Assembly: GCA_028554795.2 (NCBI GenBank)
Contig: CM068831.1
Coordinates: 67,183,982 to 67,247,981 of the forward strand
DNA: 64,000 nucleotides
Origin: Sinohyriopsis cumingii
Taxonomy: Eukaryota > Mollusca > Bivalvia > Unionida > Unionidae
Direction: 5' to 3'
The position numbers were made by a program, and so were the translations under genes. The notes beneath the pieces are model-generated. The model was not told where the DNA came from and made no database searches. It saw nothing but the letters and a program-made list of their open reading frames with translations. Of the stretch, positions 29,791 to 42,890 are shown in pieces (positions within the stretch are counted from its first letter, which is position 1; the number at the start of each line of letters is the position of its first letter).

Positions 29791-31303
29791 ACAAATTGAC
29801 CCGATCTCATGTACTCACATAAATCTAACCAGTTACTGATATCTTAGTCATCTTCGAACTCAGAGGATGAACCACAAGTCACCTAATAAACTAGAAAATG
29901 TACAACTTGTGACTGCGCATGAAAACTGCAAAAAATCATACGTGTTTGGTGATTACTTCTTTATAGGCAATAACTTTTCTAGAAAAGATTTGTAAAAACA
30001 ACATGAATTGAAAGCAATAAGGCTATTCATTTCATTGATTTAATTCAGTAATAGTCTTTGGTACAAATTAATTTTGATACAGGATGTCAAGGCTTAAAGG
30101 TCTTTAGAGGCTAGTTATACCAAAAGGTTGTATCTTAATACCTGTTACTCAAATTGTGGAAGGTATCAAGTCGTCACAATATCGTGGATTTGAAAAATAT
30201 GTTCATTATTTATTTGCAGCTTCTTCTTGAAATGTTTTCATTTTTATTCCTCCCAAAAGTGCAGCATAAGCAATCGATTATGCTGTCGTACAAAACATTA
30301 TCCCTGCACTAAAAATAATGACATTTAATGGTATATATGAAGTCCGCAAGCTCTCAGTAGGAGAAAAGGTGAACACTTAAAATATTGTGAATAATTTCCT
30401 TAAACGGACAAAGTAAGATAATATTGTTGTGACGTCCTGTAAAGTGTGTTAAGTTCGAATAAACTAACCTTATCTTATTCTGAAATGTTGTATCTTTGAG
30501 GAATATGGAAAAGTGGTATTATATGGCAATTGAGTCCAGAACATATCCAGTTATGAAGACATGGAACTAAACTTTACTTGTACACTTATTTGGAAAAAGG
30601 TAAACGCAGAATATCCAATGTACTTAAAAGTGTCCACAAACATGGATTTTTGTTTAAAATACATTAGGCATATTTCGGTACGATACTCATATACAATTTA
30701 AAACGTAAATTATAAGCATTTTTCCAGATTTGGACTCTTCCTGGAGAACACACATACTTTATGTTGCCACGAGGAAAATATATAAGAAGTAGATCAGTAT
30801 TTTACATATTACAATAAATGTAATAAATCCTGGATTGTATTGCTCAGAATGAATGAGAATCGTTGTCCATGGCAATTATATAAATAAACAATGACAGTAT
30901 CTAGATGAATCATGTAAGTCAAATGTGTTACAAAATTTAATAGCATACACTTCCTATATGGTCGAGGTTTTAATAGGTACGTACAGGTTGTAGGGTATGA
31001 CAAAGTTGTTATATTTAACCGGTTTCTGTAAATTTATTATCAACTTTCAGACAATCGTAAATTTATTATTAACGTTTAGACAATATATGAAAGATAATTT
31101 CATTCAGGAATGGACTTCAACTGTAAACAGAGGACAGAAAGGATTCCAATCCATTACATTTTATATTATTCTGTTGTATTTAAAGGAGCCATTGATTTGC
31201 CAACCCATCTATTAATGGCTTTAGCCAGTAACCATCTATTTACTAACCAATCATTTAAATGGTTTAGGCACACTCAGATATTCAGGCACAATGGCGTTCC
31301 TCC

Positions 31304-31401
<98 letters not shown>

Positions 31402-32300
31402 ATATATATATATATAGATATATAGATATAGATATATCTATAGATATATCTATATATATATCTATATATATCTATATATATTGGTGTCAGTGGGAGAGTG
31501 GGAGACAGTAAGTAAATAGAGGGTTAATATCATGTTTCACAATGCCCATTTTGTTTCGATCGTGAAAACAGATTCACATCAGGGAATTTCTTATAAAGGA
31601 ATACCCTTTTGGTGACATCTTCTATCCTTTAACGAAGAATAAGATTTCAGGCGTAATATCTGAACTTGCACCAGATGTCCTTTCAGCATCCCATAGAAGA
31701 ATTTAAATGGAAACATTATTCACTAATTAGTATTTTTCACAACATATTTCTTTCACCCATAAGTGATATGACAATAATTTGATATTATTTCAATTTCATC
31801 CTCCCAAATATTTCCAATATGCATTCGTCACTTTTTTTTTCTTTTTCATTGCACAATAACAATTGTGATTCTTGAACTACTGTTATGCAATTTTAGAATT
31901 ATAGATTTATGGCCCACATTTCAGTTTCAGACTAAGTATTGTAGGAAGGCAAAGAGATAGTACCGACAGCTCTGGCAGTTTCATTTTCATTTATGAAATT
32001 ATTAGTTACGGTGCAGATTAAACTAGTTTTGAGCTACAGTGTTTAGTTATGTTGTCTTTGCATGCCAAAACTTAATTGTCTATCTGAGTATCACTAAATC
32101 CGCAGTAAAGTCAGTTTGTGCAGCTCACTGTTTTTGTTCGGCTGCAATTCGTCTCATTAGAGAACGAATACTTTCTAGTCTAGAACATTAATCATATGTT
32201 AAGCTGACAGAGTCGATTTAGATGTATTCATAGTGGATTGTTTACATCCGTCTTAGCATTCTTACCTAGTGAAATCAATGCATCGAACTAATTATGATTC
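29791..32300. other. Host non-coding DNA before FReD copy C
   Basis: No gene seen. It contains the (TA)n tract listed separately. From about 32100 it resembles the upstream region of the other FReD copies (GCTGCAATTCGTCTCATTAG, also found before copy B). Confidence 0.6.
31309..31480. repeat. (TA)n microsatellite with TATATC interruptions
   Basis: About 90 bp of pure TA followed by TA interspersed with CTATAGATA variants. The open frame of repeated Tyr-Ile across it is an artefact. Confidence 0.95.
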
Positions 32301-32347
32301 AAGTCCCGCCCCTGTTTGTGTATTACCAATTATGCATCTTATAAAAA
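32301..32347 (+). promoter_or_regulatory. FReD proximal promoter remnant, copy C
   Basis: AAGTCCCGCCCCTGTTTGTG, TATGCATCTTATAAAAA: a diverged form of the shared promoter, still with a TATA box. Confidence 0.5.
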
Positions 32348-32408
32348 TGGCCATTACTCTTAAACATTTCCATATACAGCTATACGCTAAAACAATCCTT
32401 ACCTGGGA

Positions 32409-33221
32409 ATGTATCGTTCAATATTCATTACCTACACAATGGCTCGCTTATTCTTCGATTTTCTGACGTTCTTTTAATTGGTTACAAGCGCACATGCTCA
32501 ATACTCGTGTCATTGTACCTGCAAATGTTGCAGAAAGCCAGGTTCCAACTACCTGAGGAAACGTGACTTCATCTGCATTTCAAAATGATTATTTTGGAAA
32601 ACCAAGAGACTGCCAGGACATTCACCAAATGTGTTTTAGAAAGAATGGATGCAACATTATTCATCCCAAAGAATATCCTAATGGTATTTACGTTCGATGT
32701 GACATGCGTTCAGCCGGTAGAGGATCGACTGTCATTCAGAGAAGAGTCAGCCGAGATGTTGATTTCTTTCGTGTGTGGGGTGACTATAAAGAGAGGTTTT
32801 GGTGATCCAATTGGAAATATATGGCTCGGAAATGACAATATACATGATCTCACGGCTCAAGCCGATTACCAGCTTTATGTCTAGTTGGCAGTTTCATAGA
32901 AAAATAGCCGTTTTGCCATGTATGATACTTTCTTGGTTGGAGACGAAAGTAGTGGGTATCTTCTCATCGTAAAAAGCTACAGCAGGAGCCTCTTTCTCCA
33001 ATTTTTCTGATATGACATTCACCACCAAAGATAAGGACAATGACAAAAGAGATTCAACAAATTGTGCCAGTAACTACAAAGGCGGTAGGTGGTACAATAA
33101 TTGCCATCATTCAAACTTAAATGGAATCTACAGATGCACCACGTTTGGTGAAGGAATAAATTGGTATGCATGTGCCGGATATCATACATCCATGATATAT
33201 GCAGACATGAAAATAGGGTGA
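32409..33221 (+). pseudogene. FReD copy C: fibrinogen-related pseudogene
   Basis: It aligns along its whole length with copy B but is broken in several places. There is an in-frame stop in the signal region (after FLTFF), a frame change before the domain, another after GDYKERF near 32795-32805, a stop after DYQLYV near 32881, and a further change before the C-terminal part. That part stays readable from MTFTTKDKDNDKRDSTNC to FADMKIG-like YADMKIG. The tryptophan of GWTVIQRR is Ser, and GGWWYNNC is GGRWYNNC. It is the oldest member of the cluster by decay. Confidence 0.85.
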
Positions 33222-34413
33222 AAAGATACACATTAAGAGAATTAAACATTATTAAGATATCGCCGGAATACAAAATATTTGTTCAAAGAGGGTTCTGCAA
33301 AATAAACTAGGTCCATGTTGTTATACATATTTAAATTAATTGCTTGTCTGTTAGTTTTAAAATATTTTTTATTCCATTACATGTTATTGTTATGTAATAT
33401 TGTTTACTGGACTTGATTTTGTACAGAATTGAGTTCAGTTCTGAATGATCTGAATTTTTTATATATTTATTTGATTCTTGTAAATACCTAGTAGTAGAAA
33501 CATTGTATCTAGTTGCTGACCTTAAAATCAGGGTCAGTTTGGGAAAAGAAATTTTATTTATTATTCTTTCTCAGAGTAAGTAGCATTAGGTTAGGTCAGT
33601 GTCATACCTGGACTAGATGATTTGAAGGACGTGTCAATTCGTCAACAAACTTCTATTTTTTCCAACAGGATGAACTTTTGACCCCATCTGGGAATTTGTT
33701 TTGTGTCTTAAGTAGTCCTATAACTGACGTTATGATAAAAAATTATATCAGTCGTGATTTAACATCTGACACTTTAAGTTGTCTTACGTTGTGACCAGTT
33801 TGGGCTGAATTTGTATTTCTTCAGATTATTTGAATTCAAATGATTCTTTCACCTGTAAGTACAAAGGTGCTCTCAATTAATTATTGGATTACGATTTGGA
33901 TTTAATTCGCAATACTGTAAGTTCCTTTTTCTCATTTTTCACTTTGTAGTCTAGGGAAATAAATTATGTGTTAAATTTTACAAAGCTGATTGTCTTCACA
34001 CGTTTATGTTACTTTTGTTAAGAGCATAGACTCGTAACAATATATATTCGTGTTATTTGCTACTTTATTTTTTGCATTACACCGCTTTAGTTATATCAAT
34101 ATTATTTTCCCATAAAAAGACGCGCGTATAATCAATTTGTAGAACCTTTTAAACTTGATGTCCCTATTGCATTTGAAACGGATGCAGTTGCAATACTTTT
34201 GTTTGTCTGAATGGAGATAGTTTAAAATTAATATGTATATTTTATTGAAAGTATGATAGTACATTTTTGTTTTGCTTGTTTTGTTTTCATATTAATATTC
34301 CCAATTTTTTCATTCAATATTTTGATGTCAATTGCAATAAACAGAACATGCGTTGCATATATGCTTGCAAATATGATCCTAGTTACCTCAGCTTTTATCC
34401 AGACCTAGCGGAT
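33222..34413. other. Flank of FReD copy C, related to the block 1 start
   Basis: No gene. Around 33780-34060 it is a diverged match to 11730-12150 and 45470-45880 (GGATTTAATTCGCAAT, TTAAATTTTACAA). At 34060-34200 it matches the usual 3' flank of the FReD genes. It is thus another older, mosaic unit. Confidence 0.6.
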
Positions 34414-34425
34414 TGACTAAATATA
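34414..34425. repeat. LINE target-site duplication, left copy
   Basis: TGACTAAATATA, identical to 39381-39392 on the other side of the LINE. Confidence 0.85.
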
Positions 34426-34874
34426 TTGATTGATTGATTTTATTTTTAACGGCGCATCAGCACTGTAAGGCTATTTAGCTCCAAACAAAATGTTATGTGT
34501 ATAATCTTTCAAAAATTATAAAAAGTCTCATATCGACCAGCGATATAAAAAACAAATATTTGAAATTAAAACGTAAAGATGGTAACGGTACAAAATAAAG
34601 TTTCCCGATCAACGGGGTATGTAAATGTTGTATGTTAAGGAAAAATAATGAAAAGGTATTAAAAAGGGACGGTATATATATTGCATAAAACTGCACAAGG
34701 TGATAACATAAAAATTAGAGCTTAGAGTAAATATTCACTACTTTCATGAACTCTATAATACGAGTGATGTTTATAGTATCAAATATTTCCTTTATGTCAT
34801 GCACATTGTAATACTGATCGCGCGTAGGTTGCAGGTCAAAACACTCTATCATAAACTGCTTGATAGTGAATGGT

Positions 34875-37800
34875 TCATTGCAAGAAATGCACTCTGGTGG
34901 GTCTTTTTAGTATGTGGGAGTGGGTGATATAAGTATGACCAATTCGGATTCTTGGAATGACTACCTCCTCCCTACGCATGGTTCTGTAGGAAGGAGTCCA
35001 TTCTCCTAGAGTTGGCTTGATTGCATGAAGTTTGTTATTCACGGCATCATTCCATGATGCCTGCCACTTCTGGCGTAAGGACTTTCTGACACTAGGTTTA
35101 AAATCAGTGTACGGTATTTTAAAATCAGATGGTTCTTGAGTAAGGGCCATTTTAGCAGCGCGATCAGCTTTTTCGTTATCTTTAATACCAATATGGCTAG
35201 GTAACCATTAGTATATTATATCGTGAGAGACACTCATCTCGGTATTTTTGACAAGTATGTGTTTTGATCATGGATTCTCCAGTTTTCTATTGTGTAGTGA
35301 CTGAAGTACTGATAGTGAGTCAGAGAAGATGCTACTGTTTAAAATACGTTTGCTTTCTATATGTTGCAGAGCAAGGTCTATTACTCTGATTTTGGTTGAA
35401 AAAATTGATGTTCCATTTGGTAAGCGAACTTGCGTTGTGTGATTTACACAAACGAAGGCGGCAGCAGCCTTTTCCGTATGTTTGATCCGTCGGTATAAAT
35501 TATTGTGTAGTTTTTAAATTCGGTGAGGAGTTCTTGATAACAATTGTGGAAGACGGAAAGGTTTGTCTCAGAGTTTTTACATCGTGTAGTGTAAAAAGTA
35601 CTTTTGGTTGTTTAAGTAGCCAGGGTGGTGTTTCGGAGATGGACGTTTTCTGAATTTTAGAAAGATCAATTTTTGTACTGTCAAGGCTGGATGATATTCT
35701 AATGCCAAAGGAAGGTATGGCGTTTGGTTTATTTTCGTATAAGGTTTTGTATTTGAAAAACAGCCGAAAAAGCAGGATTCAGAGGGTTTGATTTTAATTT
35801 GAGAGCATACTGTGCGGAAAGCATTTCTCTACGATGCCATAACGGTGGTTCGTTCCCTTCAGCTAGCAGGCTTTCACACGGGGACGTTTTAAATGCTTCC
35901 AGAGCCAGTCTTATTCCCTGATGATGAATTGGACCAAGCATTTTAAGATATGATTTTCTGGCTGAACCATACACAACGCAACCGTCGTCCAGTTTGGAGC
36001 GAATAAACGTTCTATATAAATTCAGGATGACTTTTCTATCAGCACACCAGTCAGTATACGCTACTAGTTTAAGTAGGTTAAGTGCTTTTAAGCATTTAGC
36101 TTTCAAGTTCTTTAGGTGTGAATAAAAGTCAGTTTTCTGTCAAAGATTATACCTAAAAATTTTGTTTCCTCAAGAACTGGAAAAGGTGTTCCGTCCAGCC
36201 TGAGGTTGGGTTCATCGTGATGTCTTCGTAACTGACTGACTAAAATGAATGCATACCGTTTTTGATTTTGAGAATTTGAAGCCGTTTGCACTGGCCCAAT
36301 TTTGAATCTTATTTATATTTTGCCGTAGTTCTCTTTCAATTGTATGCATGTGCTTTGATCGATAACATATTATAAAATCATCAACGTATATCGAGCAATC
36401 CACACCAGGAGTCAAACACTTGGTGATGCTATTAATTTTGATGTTGAAAAGCGTCACAGATAAAACACTGCCCTGGGGCACACCCATCTCTTGCTCGTGC
36501 AGATCTGAGAGGGTAGAGCCTACTCGTACTTTGAATTCTCTGTCTTAGAGAAAGTTGGATATGAAAGAGGGCAGACGGCCTTTTAGACCTAGATCGTGCA
36601 GGTCATTTAGTATCCCGTACTTCCATGTCATGTCATAGGCCTTTTCTAAATCAAAGAAAACCGCTACGAAATGTTGATAAATGCATCTTGATAAATGCAT
36701 CGCGAATAAATGTTTCTAGTCTAACCAAATGACCATTGGTGCTAAGGCCATAACAAAAGCCACTTTGGAAAGGAGATATTAAATTGTCAGTTTCCAAGTA
36801 CCATACAAGCCGAGAATTGATCGTTCGTTCCATTGTTTTGCACACACAGCTAGTTGAGTGCAATAGGTCGGTAGCTGTTGGGATCTTCGCTATCTTTACC
36901 TGGTTTGGGAACTGGTATTACAGTTGCTTCATTCCATATTTTTGGTACATTTCCACTAATCCATAAATCATTGAAGAGTTTCAAAAGAGATGTTAATGAT
37001 AATTCAGGAAGGTGTTTCAAAAACTGGTAATGTATTTCGTCAGGCTCAGCGGATGTATCATGGGCCTTATGTAAAGCCTCCATAAGCTCTAATAGTGAGA
37101 ACAGTTCGTTATAACTTTCCGAGTTGTTGGATGTAAATTTTAAACGTGACTTTTCCTTTTGAGTTTTAAGTCTTCGGAAGGCTTCTGAATAATTAGATGA
37201 TATGGAATTTTTGGACAAACTGTCAGCAAGAGAATTTGCAATGTCACGTTTTTGAACTAAAATTGTTACTGTTCAGTTTCCGAATGTCGGAGAGGATTTT
37301 GTTTTCTCTTTCCGTTTATTTTGCGTATAGTGTCCCAAACTTTCTTAATAGAGGAACGAGAGTTTAAAAACGAAACATATTTCTTCCATGATGCTCTTTT
37401 ACTTTCTTTGATTATGCGGCGAGCTTTGGCCCAGACAATACGATATATATTTAAGTTTTCGGGAGTCGGATGATTATTATATTTTTTCAGTGCTTCTCGG
37501 CTTTGTCTAATGGCTTCCTTACATTCCTTAGAGAACCAAGGTTTAAGGGTTCTTTTACAGTTCGGCGAGGACTTGGGAATGGATTCTTCTGCAATCTCTA
37601 TTAAAATAGAAGTAAAATGCTGAATAGGGTCATTAATGTTGAAAACTGTATCTGTATTCAGCCTAGTTTTACAGATTGTCTCAAACGTAGCCCAGTCGGC
37701 CTTCTTAATGTTCCATTCTGGAGTTGCGTCATTAATTGTAAATTTAGCATTTTCAAGGTAGATTGGAAAGTGATCACTGCTGCGAAGGTCATCAGCGACC

Positions 37801-38036
37801 TTCCATTCATAGTCCAAAAGTAGCGAAGGAGAACATATTGTCAAATCGATGCACGTGTATGTACCCGTTCCTGAGTGTAAATATGTCGGTCTTTTGGTGT
37901 TATATAGACACAGATCGTTTCTAGAAATAAAGACTTCAACTTTGTGACCTCTGTCACTTATATGATTTGAACCCCATAAAATGTTATGGGCATTAAAATC
38001 CCCGAGTAAAACAAATGGCTGTTTTCGCCTGTACAA
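34875..38036 (-). pseudogene. LINE ORF2 remains: endonuclease, reverse transcriptase, RNase H
   Basis: Reading leftward: the endonuclease from FVLLGDFNAHNILWGS to SDHFPIYLE, with its N-terminal third deleted (open to 37266); the reverse transcriptase start PDEIHYQFLKHLP...PNSYRPIALN (37218-36850); FQSGF (36860-36650); MGVPQGSVLS and IYVDDFIICY (36487-36212); the thumb region (36106-35729); RNase H; and a C-terminal region (35150-34875). Several frameshifts and stops separate these pieces. In RNase H the usual catalytic Glu position reads STKIRVIDLAL, so that residue also appears lost. Confidence 0.8.
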
Positions 38037-38826
38037 GTTTTCTGGCTTCTGGATAAGGAAGATTAGTTGTGTATTTTACCCTGTGAATTTCGTTCTCCTG
38101 TTTCCAGGTATCGCAATCCTTGGAATTTGCGTGGTGCTCTTTTCCACAGTTGACACAATGCGGAGTTGCTCTACAGTCAGCTTCCTGATGAGAATTGTCT
38201 CCGCATCGGCCACATATTTGGCTTTTTGAGCAGTGGTCTTCGTGCTGGCCGTATTTCTGACACTTATAGCATCGAAGGGGGTTTGGGATGTAAATCTCGA
38301 CCTTTACTTGCGAAAAACCAACTTTTACCACTTTGGGTATAGTTGGCCTGTTGAAGATGAGTACAATGGTGTTGGTGTCCTGCAGATTGTTATCACGTTT
38401 AATACGTATTCTTCGGACTGCAGTGACACCTTCATTTTTCATTCCTTCAATGATATCTGCGTCGGTGACTCCAGCCAAGTCACGACAGCGAATCACGCCT
38501 TTGGACCTATTGAGTGTGGTGTGAGTGAATGAGGTCACTGGGATATCAAAGAAAGTTTTCATTTTCTTGATATTGTCTGTCTGACCTCGTCGCTCACACT
38601 GAACAAGAAGACAACCCGATTTCATCTTTTTAACACTTTTAGGTGTGCCAATCGATTCTGTGATAGTCTTTTCGATGACAAATGGAGATAGTGCGGCAAG
38701 CGGTTTTGTGGCATCTTTAGACTGTATGACCATGAAGCGTGGAAATGACTCCACACTACATGGTTCGTCGTCAGACTCTGATGGAGTTTTCGATCTTTTA
38801 TATTGATTTTGTTTGGAATTTTCCAT
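37993..38826 (-). CDS. LINE ORF1 (gag-like, three CCHC knuckles)
   Basis: A 277-residue open frame beginning MENSKQNQYKRSK. A central RNA-binding-like region (SGCLLVQCERR, VRRIRIKRD) is followed by three zinc knuckles: CYKCQKYGQHEDHC, CGRCGDNSHQEADC and CVNCGKEHHANSKDC. The protein would coat LINE RNA. It is C-terminally truncated by the internal deletion: after YPEARKLVQAK it runs into endonuclease sequence in the wrong frame. Confidence 0.8.
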   Translation of the reverse strand: MENSKQNQYKRSKTPSESDDEPCSVESFPRFMVIQSKDATKPLAALSPFVIEKTITESIGTPKSVKKMKSGCLLVQCERRGQTDNIKKMKTFFDIPVTSFTHTTLNRSKGVIRCRDLAGVTDADIIEGMKNEGVTAVRRIRIKRDNNLQDTNTIVLIFNRPTIPKVVKVGFSQVKVEIYIPNPLRCYKCQKYGQHEDHCSKSQICGRCGDNSHQEADCRATPHCVNCGKEHHANSKDCDTWKQENEIHRVKYTTNLPYPEARKLVQAKTAICFTRGF

Positions 38827-39380
38827 GTTGGCTTAATTAAAATTCAGCACCCGTGCTCCCCGCCCACCATGGAGCCCAACAAGGGAACACTTTTCAAGTG
38901 CCAGGGATACACAGATGCCATACTCAGTTGATAAAATTACCTTCGAGTAACCCTTGAAGTCGCCAGTTTCTAGGGTCGGTAAAATTACCTTCCGATTGAC
39001 CCGTTAAGCCACCGCCTTCTAGGAAGTCTACTAAGACTTTGGAAAGGAAAAAGATACAGGAATAGACTATAGGGGCAACGGTGGTATCAAGAGAGATACA
39101 AGGAGAAAGATAAAGAAGGTGAGAGAGTTAATAAAGACTTCCTAGGGCTCGGCGTGACCAACCGATTTCTCGGAACCGGGCCCATCCCGACCACCCGTCT
39201 AAGAGAAGTAGAGGCCAAAGTAGTGCATTGCATGGAAAGCCTCTGCTCAACTACCAGGATCCTTTCCTCCCCTGACACGGGACGCAACCCACGGCAAACA
39301 GGTTGCCTCTACTTAGTCGCCTTTTACGACACGCAGCGAGGCACGTCGGACCAATTCTACAACCCCGGACCCGCAGGAGG

Positions 39381-39392
39381 TGACTAAATATA
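39381..39392. repeat. LINE target-site duplication, right copy
   Basis: TGACTAAATATA, identical to 34414-34425. Confidence 0.85.
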
Positions 39393-41029
39393 ATAAAAAG
39401 TCTGTGTCAATGGTTACGAAATTTCCAGTTTTTTAATGAATTTACACATGCATGAAAACGTACAATCGTGAATCCACGATCCATATCATACTAATATTTG
39501 CATATATATAGCGTCTTCCTTAACATCTCAGTTAACTATATTGACAGGTATTGGAAAAATCAGAAAAATAATAAATTTTAAGGAATGATAAAAGATAATA
39601 TTCGTCCATATGCTGTAGTGCTGCATAAGTATGGCCGTAAAACATAGTTTCGTACGAGCAGTGAAATGTGAACTGCTAACGTTTTGGGTTTTTTTTTTTT
39701 GTTTGGCAATATTTGCTGTTTTTAGATTCATGAGAGGTTTCAAAGGACACATTAAGAAGACTAATAAGACAATTTATTGTTTTCTATGCCAGTCAAACAT
39801 GCAGTTTTATCTTCCGTAACAAAGAACAGTTCTTGCATGGTGATTTATCCAATATCATTTAGAACAAAACAATCGTGAATGGATCTGGAATAATTATTCC
39901 ATATGAACTGAATTCATTAGGTTTTCTCTTATTTTCCTAAATTTGTCGCCAGGCACAGTGATATATGACGCATCATCGGTACGTTCTGATCACAATGAGA
40001 GTCGATTTCACGGTTTATGTCAACTGGCATAATCTATATTTTGATACTCTTTTTAATCAATGGTTGTACTTAATAATATTTATATAAGTTATAAGCCCGA
40101 GAACTATATTCTCGAACAAAGTTGTTCTTCTTAGAGTGAGAATGTTTACAAAAGCATAATTCAGGTGTCAAACCCTGTCTCGCCGAAAGATGTTCTAACC
40201 TTTTCTACAGCAAAAAAAATATATTTAATGAAGATAAAAGTAAAGGAAAACTAATTTTGAACTTTCATAGTAAACAAATATTGGCGTAACTTAATGTGCA
40301 TATAAAAATTATATATTTGCTGCATCGGGGTTTTCAGGTTCAAACAAAGAGAACAGATATGTATAAGTATTCTTTGCACAAATAACAGTATTTTAATAGG
40401 ATATGTTACATGAGCAATTACACGGAATATTTCCCTTGGATTGATGAGCGAACAGCAGAAAATAAAAAATAAACAAAATAAACATTTAAAAATAAAAAAG
40501 ATCAGGAAAATTGTGCATCATTTAATAGGAACTTAAATAGAATAATCAAGAGATGGAAGAAGATGAATAATGCAATATATTAATTAATGGCTTGGAAAAC
40601 AACAACGTAGCAAACACTACCCCTTGCACAGTTTTCAAGCAGCAGAAAATGAGGAAACGAAAATATATAGCCATAAACCTGATGAAGGTGAACGAATTCA
40701 TGGCAAGATCTATAGAATCAGCATTTATTCTATCCATACACCTTTAGATTGGACGGATGTAATCAAAACGAAACAAGATGCTCCATTAAAAAACATTTAT
40801 AACACATTACAAGCGACAATCTAAATCATATGCAAACAATTATGAAGATAGGAAAGTGGTATCTTAATATTGGTGTTGTGCATGGTAGTATTTATGAAAT
40901 AGACAACAGAATAATAGCATGAGAAAACAGTTAAATGGTTTTGAACAAAGGTTTACAATAGATACAGGTGCATTAAAGAGCCAAGCTGATAAATTATATG
41001 TATGAATTAAGTGTTAAGCTTTATTCAAT

Positions 41030-41975
41030 TAAAGCTGAAAGAAAGGAAAAACAGCTTTTGAGACCGAAGGAAACACGGAAAGTATTCCGTTGCACGTAAA
41101 AAGGGTGAATTGAAAAATCGATCGACAAAAACAAACAAGAGTATTACGCAAAATGCAACTAATGCCAGTGTTATATTGTTTCACAAGTTTATCATTTTGT
41201 ATGAGTATCCTGATTGTATTATATTAACTGATTTACTTAAAAGTATACTTGTCATTAGTAGACGAGATAATGTATTTCAAGTCATAAATGGATTATTAGA
41301 TAACTTTGCAACTGAATAGCTCAGAACAAAGAAATATGTAAATTAATTCTCTGCAATTTACTGATCTAACTCTTTCACATTTTACTGAATACAAGAGTGA
41401 CATTCAATACATGAAGGATATAGCCCTCTTTAAAAGACAAAAAATAAGTTCCTTTACAACATCTATCAATTTGAGTATTGGCAATTTAAATTTTTTGTGC
41501 TTCATTTTTTCCATTGCATTAGAGGCCATCAACCAACTCTTGCATACTCAACAGACATTAGACACAAATATGTACCTAATATTTACAGCGGAAAATAAAG
41601 ACGTGCACATTATATGAAAGAAAACTCACTGGAACGTAATACAAAAGAAGACTTCTTCGGTCAGAATGTAATACAACTATTGGACGCCGTATCAAAGCGT
41701 GTTTCTCTTAAATACAGCAAAATAGCTTCAGCAGCGGTTACTATTGGATAATCAGAATGTAACGGTTTACCTTTACAAAACAAAATCAACCGTATTTTCA
41801 TGTTCATTGATTAAACTGCTGAAGAAACTTGCGAATTCGGTATAAACAGAACACAGACACTTGACGATTTAAGTGAACGATCGGGAAAGTAAGGTTTGGT
41901 CGCTAACTACGTTGAACAATCTGGACGGCCCTTTATCCTTATATGCGTCTACTTATTGTGATGTTGAGATGCATG
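41030..41975 (-). repeat. Inverted copy of the FReD 3' flank
   Basis: Read on the minus strand this reproduces the 24910-25650 type flank in the right order: GTAGACGCATATAAGG, CGTCCAGATTGTTCAA, CGTTCACTTAAATCGTCAAG, TCTAATGTCTGTTGAGTATG, ATAACACTGG, AATTCACCCTTTTT. It lies within a stretch of about 1.45 kb absent from the paralogous block at 63600. Confidence 0.75.
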
Positions 41976-42557
41976 GCTTATACGGTAAGACAATACTTGA
42001 AAACAAAAGACCCCCTCAGATAATTGATTTTATTCATCTTTGTGATTGGCACGTGAGATACGAATACGTATTGTTTGTTGGTGTGCATTTTCTTTACATA
42101 TCTGTTTGGGTTTTTTCAGAATAATAAATAATTAAGAGATATACATTCAGAAAATAGGAACTTCTCAACCCGGAAGCGTCTTCCTAGTAACTCAACTATC
42201 TCAATCACAAAGAATGGTACATCATTCACACACCTAGCAGCATTAAACCCCATAAATCATTTCACCTTTGAATACCAAAGTGAAGCCCAAATATCATGAC
42301 TTGCTTTGATCGGATAATCATCTAAATATCAGTGACATGAGAGAGCGGTAGGATTCGGGATGACTTAATCTTTCGATGTTACTTAATTTTTGGCATTTGT
42401 GAACTATTTGAAAATATCTGACCATCAAGTACATCTCATTCAGGTAATCATCACATCAGGTTATCACTTTTGTCAAGGAAGTTAAGGGAAATAACTTCAC
42501 AGAGACCCCAACGGTGCGAGTCAAATGTCTTTAGCAAAAAAATAATTTCCATGTTTG

Positions 42558-42559
<2 letters not shown>

Positions 42560-42589
<30 letters not shown>
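42560..42589 (+). repeat. (GT)n microsatellite
   Basis: About 14 GT units, next to the SINE. Confidence 0.95.
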
Positions 42590-42639
42590 ATTTTGATTTT
42601 TAACATAGCTTTAACACATTTGCAGTAATATAGCTACGA

Positions 42640-42890
42640 TTTCAGCAGTGTGACAGTTTATAGTGATGTCTTGAACTGATGCATCATGCCGCAGACATTA
42701 TCTTGACACCAGGCCGACCAGTAAAAACACTAACCTCTTAATACTGAGCGGCAAGCGAGGCAGCAGCAAGCTCCATTTTATTATTAATTGGTATGACTCG
42801 GCCTGGATTTGAACCCGTGACCTCTCGCATTCGAGGCGGGCGCTGTAATCAATGGACCAGCGGTGCGATTGCCATGTTTGATATATCATG
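42640..42890 (-). mobile_element. tRNA-derived SINE
   Basis: On the minus strand the head (about 42872-42800) is tRNA-like, with an A-box-like TGGTCCATTGATTA and a B box GGTTCAAATCC (42805-42815). A body containing CTCGCTTGCCGCTCAGTATT and CACTATAAACTGTC follows. It is absent from the corresponding position in the second block (near 63860), so it arrived after that duplication. Exact ends are uncertain. Confidence 0.7.

Larger units (their letters stand above)
34426..39380 (-). mobile_element. I/Nimb-like non-LTR retrotransposon with target-site duplication
   Basis: A 4955-bp element in reverse orientation, flanked by a perfect 12-bp target-site duplication. The 5' end is at 39380 and the 3' end at 34426, with a tail of TCAA repeats. 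Order from the 5' end: a long leader, a gag-like ORF1 with three CCHC knuckles, the endonuclease C-terminal part, reverse transcriptase, RNase H (YTDGS...FSDSLSVL near 35520-35270) and a C-terminal CISCNE zinc-like end. An RNase H domain after the reverse transcriptase points to the I group. An internal deletion joins ORF1 to the middle of the endonuclease, and the rest is frame-shifted in several places, so it is inactive. It is absent from the paralogous second segment. Confidence 0.85.

Noticed and set aside
31110-31511. 133-codon frame with repeated Tyr-Ile
   Set aside because: Produced by the TA microsatellite.
42800-42872. Possible tRNA gene on the minus strand
   Set aside because: A and B boxes are present, but the arms do not pair convincingly and a SINE body follows.
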